Origin: CAYLNH01 sp964384625
GTDB lineage: Bacteria > Verrucomicrobiota > Lentisphaeria > JABSQK01
Assembly (NCBI GenBank): GCA_964384625.1
Contig: CAYLNH010000129.1
Coordinates: forward strand, 1 to 18,817
DNA: 18,817 nt
Direction: 5' to 3'
This document shows positions 16,246 through 18,817 of the stretch, piece after piece. How positions within the stretch are numbered: the first letter of the stretch is position 1; each line of letters starts with the position of its first letter. Below the pieces are notes generated by a model. It was given only the letters and a program-made list of their open reading frames with translations. It was not told the origin of the DNA and searched no databases. The position numbers and the translations under genes are program-made.

Positions 16246-17040
16246 TCAGGCGCGCTTGCCGATCTGCTGCACGGCTTGTTTCACAAACCATTGCTGCTGG
16301 CTTGGTTTGCGGAATATATTCTGCTTCAGCGCCGCGTCGAAACAGGCTCGCAACAGGTATTGCCGCTCGTCCGGCTTGATCTGCTCGAAGAACTCGAATG
16401 ACGCCCGGGAGACGGTGTTGATAAAGACATTGCCGTTAAGCAGCCGGTTGCTGCCGAGCCGATCGAGGTCGACGAACCAGAAGTCCCAGCCCCTGCCTTG
16501 CTCGCGGACCAGGATGTTGGCCGACCGCAAGTGCCTCGAATAGAACCCCTTGCAGTGGAAATCAGCCAGCAGCGCGGCGACTTCGTCGGACAGTCGGGCA
16601 CGCCGGTTGTTCTTGTAGGTTGCCATCGCCTCGTCCAGGCCGACGGCGTCACGGCAGAACTCCGTCACCAGCAGTTGCCGGGTACGCTTTCTGCCCTGAA
16701 CCACCGCCGAGATCAGCGGCGCCGGGGTCGGCACCTGCCGGCGCAGCAGGCGAACGCCTGCGTGGAAGTTGTTGTGGCAGGCCGGGAAAAAGAACTCCCA
16801 GCCGCGGCGATACCATTTGCGCGGCTTGAACTCTTTGAGGAAGAAATCCCGGTCGAAGGCGTGCACGCAGAAACTGCGGCCGTTGCTGGTCTCGCTGATC
16901 AGTTCTTTGTCTTTGAACAGGAGCGCGGCATCCTCCGCCAGCAGTTCGGCCACCTGCGCTTCCGTCAGTTGATCCGCATTGTAAATGCCGGCAACGGCTT
17001 TGGTCCGGTGCCGCCGCAAGCAGAACGGTGGTGACATCAT
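16246..17040 (-). CDS. Kdo/WaaP-family lipopolysaccharide-kinase homologue with an altered catalytic loop
   Basis: The product has 264 residues from ATG 17040. The frame is open to a GTG at 17136, but neither start has a ribosome site and the extra 32 residues look non-conserved. The fold is that of the small kinases that phosphorylate LPS-core sugars (KdkA/WaaP/InaA group). The N-lobe has the expected Lys in FFLKEFKP, with a Trp/Arg-rich stretch and VPTPAPLI; the hinge is LLVTEFC; the catalytic loop is GFYSRHLRSANILV; and the metal-binding motif is FVDLDRL (Asp191, Asp193). In KdkA the loop reads HxDLxxxN, but here the Asp position is His170, while the Asn and both later Asp residues are kept. 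Activity is therefore uncertain. The protein is probably cytoplasmic, with no signal peptide or transmembrane segment. It is divergent from uvrB. Confidence 0.7.
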   Translation of the reverse strand: MMSPPFCLRRHRTKAVAGIYNADQLTEAQVAELLAEDAALLFKDKELISETSNGRSFCVHAFDRDFFLKEFKPRKWYRRGWEFFFPACHNNFHAGVRLLRRQVPTPAPLISAVVQGRKRTRQLLVTEFCRDAVGLDEAMATYKNNRRARLSDEVAALLADFHCKGFYSRHLRSANILVREQGRGWDFWFVDLDRLGSNRLLNGNVFINTVSRASFEFFEQIKPDERQYLLRACFDAALKQNIFRKPSQQQWFVKQAVQQIGKRA

Positions 17041-17042
17041 AC

Positions 17043-17062
17043 GGGAAATCGCTAAGGGAAAT
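17043..17062. promoter_or_regulatory. Direct repeat upstream of the kinase ATG
   Basis: GGGAAAT occurs at 17043-17049 and again at 17056-17062, a 13-bp period, directly before the preferred kinase start in the gap shared with uvrB. It could bind a regulator. If the kinase really starts at 17136 it would lie inside the coding region. I see no LexA-like box for uvrB in this gap. Confidence 0.2.
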
Positions 17063-17162
17063 ACGGGGGAAGTGAGCGACACATGCTTGTGCTCACCCGC
17101 CCCATGGTTATCTTCAGAAAGGGACTCACCATACACTTGCCGCTGTTGAAATCAAGACCCGC

Positions 17163-18817
17163 ATGATGACGCAATTCCAGTTGACGGCCGACTTCGCGCC
17201 CGCCGGCGACCAGCCGCAGGCGATCGCTGCACTGGTGGACGGTCTGCGCCTCGGCGACCGCCTGCAGACCCTCCTCGGCGTCACCGGCTCCGGCAAGACC
17301 TTCACCCTCGCCAACGTCATCCAGCAGGTGCAGCGCCCGACGTTGATCCTCTCGCACAACAAGACGTTGGCGGCCCAGCTCTACGGCGAGTTCAAGAGCT
17401 TCTTTCCACACAACGCCGTCGAGTACTTCATCTCCTATTACGACTACTACCTGCCGGAAGCCTACATTCCGCAGACCGACACTTTTATCGACAAGGACGC
17501 CTCGATCAACGAGGAGATCGAGAAACTGCGGCTGTCCGCCACCAGTTCACTGGCCGAACGCCGGGATGTGATCATTGTCGCCAGCGTCTCCTGCATTTAC
17601 GGTCTCGGCTCACCGGAAGACTTCGAAGCCATGAGCGTTCGGGTACAGGTGGGCGAGCAGCTGGATCGCCAGGATCTCCTCCGCGGTCTGGTGGATCTGC
17701 AGTATACCCGCAACGACGTCGAGCCGCAGCTCGGCGAGTTCCGCGTCTCCGGCGACACGATTGACGTCCATCTCGCCTACCAGGACGAGATCGCGCGGAT
17801 CGAGCTGTTCGGCGACGAGGTCGACAGCATCACCCGGCGCGAGCCGTTGACGAATAAGGCGCGGCGCACGTTGGACTCGATCTCGATCTTCCCCGCCAGC
17901 CACTTTGTGATGCCCGAAAACCGGATTGTCGAAGCCGAGGAAGCAATCCTGGAAGAGATGCGCGAGCGCGTCCGCTACTTCGAACAACAGAACCTCCTGA
18001 TCGAAGCCCAACGCATCTACCAGCGCACCATGTACGACCTGGAGATGATGCGGGAAGTCGGCTTCTGCAGCGGCATCGAGAATTACTCGCGCCACCTTTC
18101 CGGCCGCGAACCCGGCTCCCGGCCGTGGACCCTGATCGACTATATGCCGGACGACTTCCTGATGATCATCGATGAATCGCACGTCACCCTGCCGCAAGTG
18201 CGCGGCATGTACAACGCCGACCGCTCGCGCAAGCAGGTCCTGGTGGACCACGGCTTTCGGCTGCCCTCCGCCCTCGACAACCGCCCACTGACCTTCGATG
18301 AATTCGAATGCGTCATTAAGCAGATGGTCTGCCTGTCAGCCACACCAGGCCCCTACGAACTGGAGCGTAGCGAACCCGTCGAGCAGGTTGTCCGCCCCAC
18401 CGGCCTGCTGGATCCGGAGATCATCGTGCGGCCGCTGGCGATCCAGATCGACGATTTGATCGCCGAAGCCCGCGACCACGCCGCCCGCGGCGAACGCGTG
18501 CTGGTTACCACCCTGACCAAACGCACCGCCGAAGACCTCACCACCTACCTGACCGAATTGGATATCAACGTCCGCTACATCCATTCCGAAATCAACGCCC
18601 TCGAACGCGTCGAGATTCTGCGTGATCTGCGCCACGGGAATTTCGACGTGCTGGTCGGCGTCAACCTGCTGCGCGAAGGCCTGGACCTGCCGGAGGTCTC
18701 ACTGGTGGCCATTCTCGACGCCGACAAGGAAGGATTCCTGCGGTCCGAAACCGCCCTGGTCCAGACCGCCGGCCGCGCCGCGCGCAACGTCGACGGCAAG
18801 GTCATCCTCTACGCCGA
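17163..18817 (+). CDS. uvrB: UvrABC excinuclease subunit B (UvrB), truncated by the window end
   Basis: UvrB is the damage-verifying helicase-like subunit of nucleotide excision repair; it is loaded by UvrA and recruits UvrC. The 551 complete codons visible, of the usual 660-700, show Walker A GVTGSGKTFT near residue 40; the beta-hairpin region ISYYDYYLPEAYIPQTDT; DKDASINEEIEKLRLSAT; GREPGSRPWTLIDYMP; Walker B MIIDESH; CLSATPGPYELE; LLREGLDLPEVSLVAILDAD; and motif VI QTAGRAARN. The frame is unbroken to the last base. The C-terminal UvrC-binding region lies outside the window. Two ATG codons stand in tandem at 17163 and 17166, neither with a clear ribosome site. It is divergent from the kinase gene across a 122-bp gap. 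Confidence 0.96.
   Translation, partial: MMTQFQLTADFAPAGDQPQAIAALVDGLRLGDRLQTLLGVTGSGKTFTLANVIQQVQRPTLILSHNKTLAAQLYGEFKSFFPHNAVEYFISYYDYYLPEAYIPQTDTFIDKDASINEEIEKLRLSATSSLAERRDVIIVASVSCIYGLGSPEDFEAMSVRVQVGEQLDRQDLLRGLVDLQYTRNDVEPQLGEFRVSGDTIDVHLAYQDEIARIELFGDEVDSITRREPLTNKARRTLDSISIFPASHFVMPENRIVEAEEAILEEMRERVRYFEQQNLLIEAQRIYQRTMYDLEMMREVGFCSGIENYSRHLSGREPGSRPWTLIDYMPDDFLMIIDESHVTLPQVRGMYNADRSRKQVLVDHGFRLPSALDNRPLTFDEFECVIKQMVCLSATPGPYELERSEPVEQVVRPTGLLDPEIIVRPLAIQIDDLIAEARDHAARGERVLVTTLTKRTAEDLTTYLTELDINVRYIHSEINALERVEILRDLRHGNFDVLVGVNLLREGLDLPEVSLVAILDADKEGFLRSETALVQTAGRAARNVDGKVILYA

Noticed and set aside
17041..17162. LexA/SOS box in front of uvrB
   Set aside because: I looked for CTGT-N8-ACAG and GAAC-N4-GTTC patterns. 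CTGT with an imperfect partner and a weak CACA/TGTG pair are present, but no convincing box.

Overview
The window is a GC-rich stretch of a Gram-negative bacterial chromosome. The Gram-negative reading rests on Sec-exported proteins, a lipoprotein with a lipobox, an LPS-core (Kdo/WaaP-type) kinase homologue and a fused SecDF. Large VIT/von Willebrand factor A proteins joined to alpha/alpha-toroid repeats and TPRs, with a long-insert SecDF, suggest the Planctomycetota-Verrucomicrobiota-Chlamydiota assemblage, perhaps Lentisphaerota or Kiritimatiellota. That placement is inference: there is no rRNA or other strong taxonomic marker here. I see no tRNA, rRNA, CRISPR array or insertion sequence.

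Layout. (1) 1-477 has no convincing gene but carries a dense series of perfect inverted repeats. (2) 478-540 is an AT-rich promoter with a near-consensus sigma70 core, overlapped by a 21-bp inverted repeat. (3) 541-6269 (+) is a two-gene, translationally coupled operon: a secreted TPR protein and a 1264-residue secreted VIT/vWA/toroid/TPR protein. (4) 6374-7702 (-) encodes a lipoprotein with an alpha/beta-hydrolase fold whose nucleophile position is Gly, plus a beta-helix-like tail. It is divergent from (5) 7816-8781 (+), a complete calcineurin-type metallophosphoesterase. (6) 8784-16025 (-) is a co-directional block, in transcription order yajC, secDF, ubiE/menG, menF, menD: a Sec-translocase accessory unit followed by three menaquinone genes with overlapping or closely spaced ends. 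(7) 16246-17040 (-) encodes a Kdo/WaaP-type kinase homologue with His where the catalytic Asp is expected. It is divergent from (8) uvrB (17163 onward, +), which runs off the window end.

How the genes fit together. YajC and SecDF assist Sec export, which the signal-peptide proteins of the first operon and the lipoprotein would use. MenF and MenD catalyse the first two committed steps from chorismate to menaquinone and UbiE/MenG the last methylation; the other men genes must lie elsewhere. UvrB is the damage-verification helicase of nucleotide excision repair.

The least explained parts are the hairpin cluster in the first 320 bases, the promoter palindrome, the TPR plus VIT/vWA/toroid operon, and two proteins that keep their fold but lack a canonical catalytic residue. 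No complete new system can be demonstrated from sequence alone. The first operon with its leader region is the best candidate.
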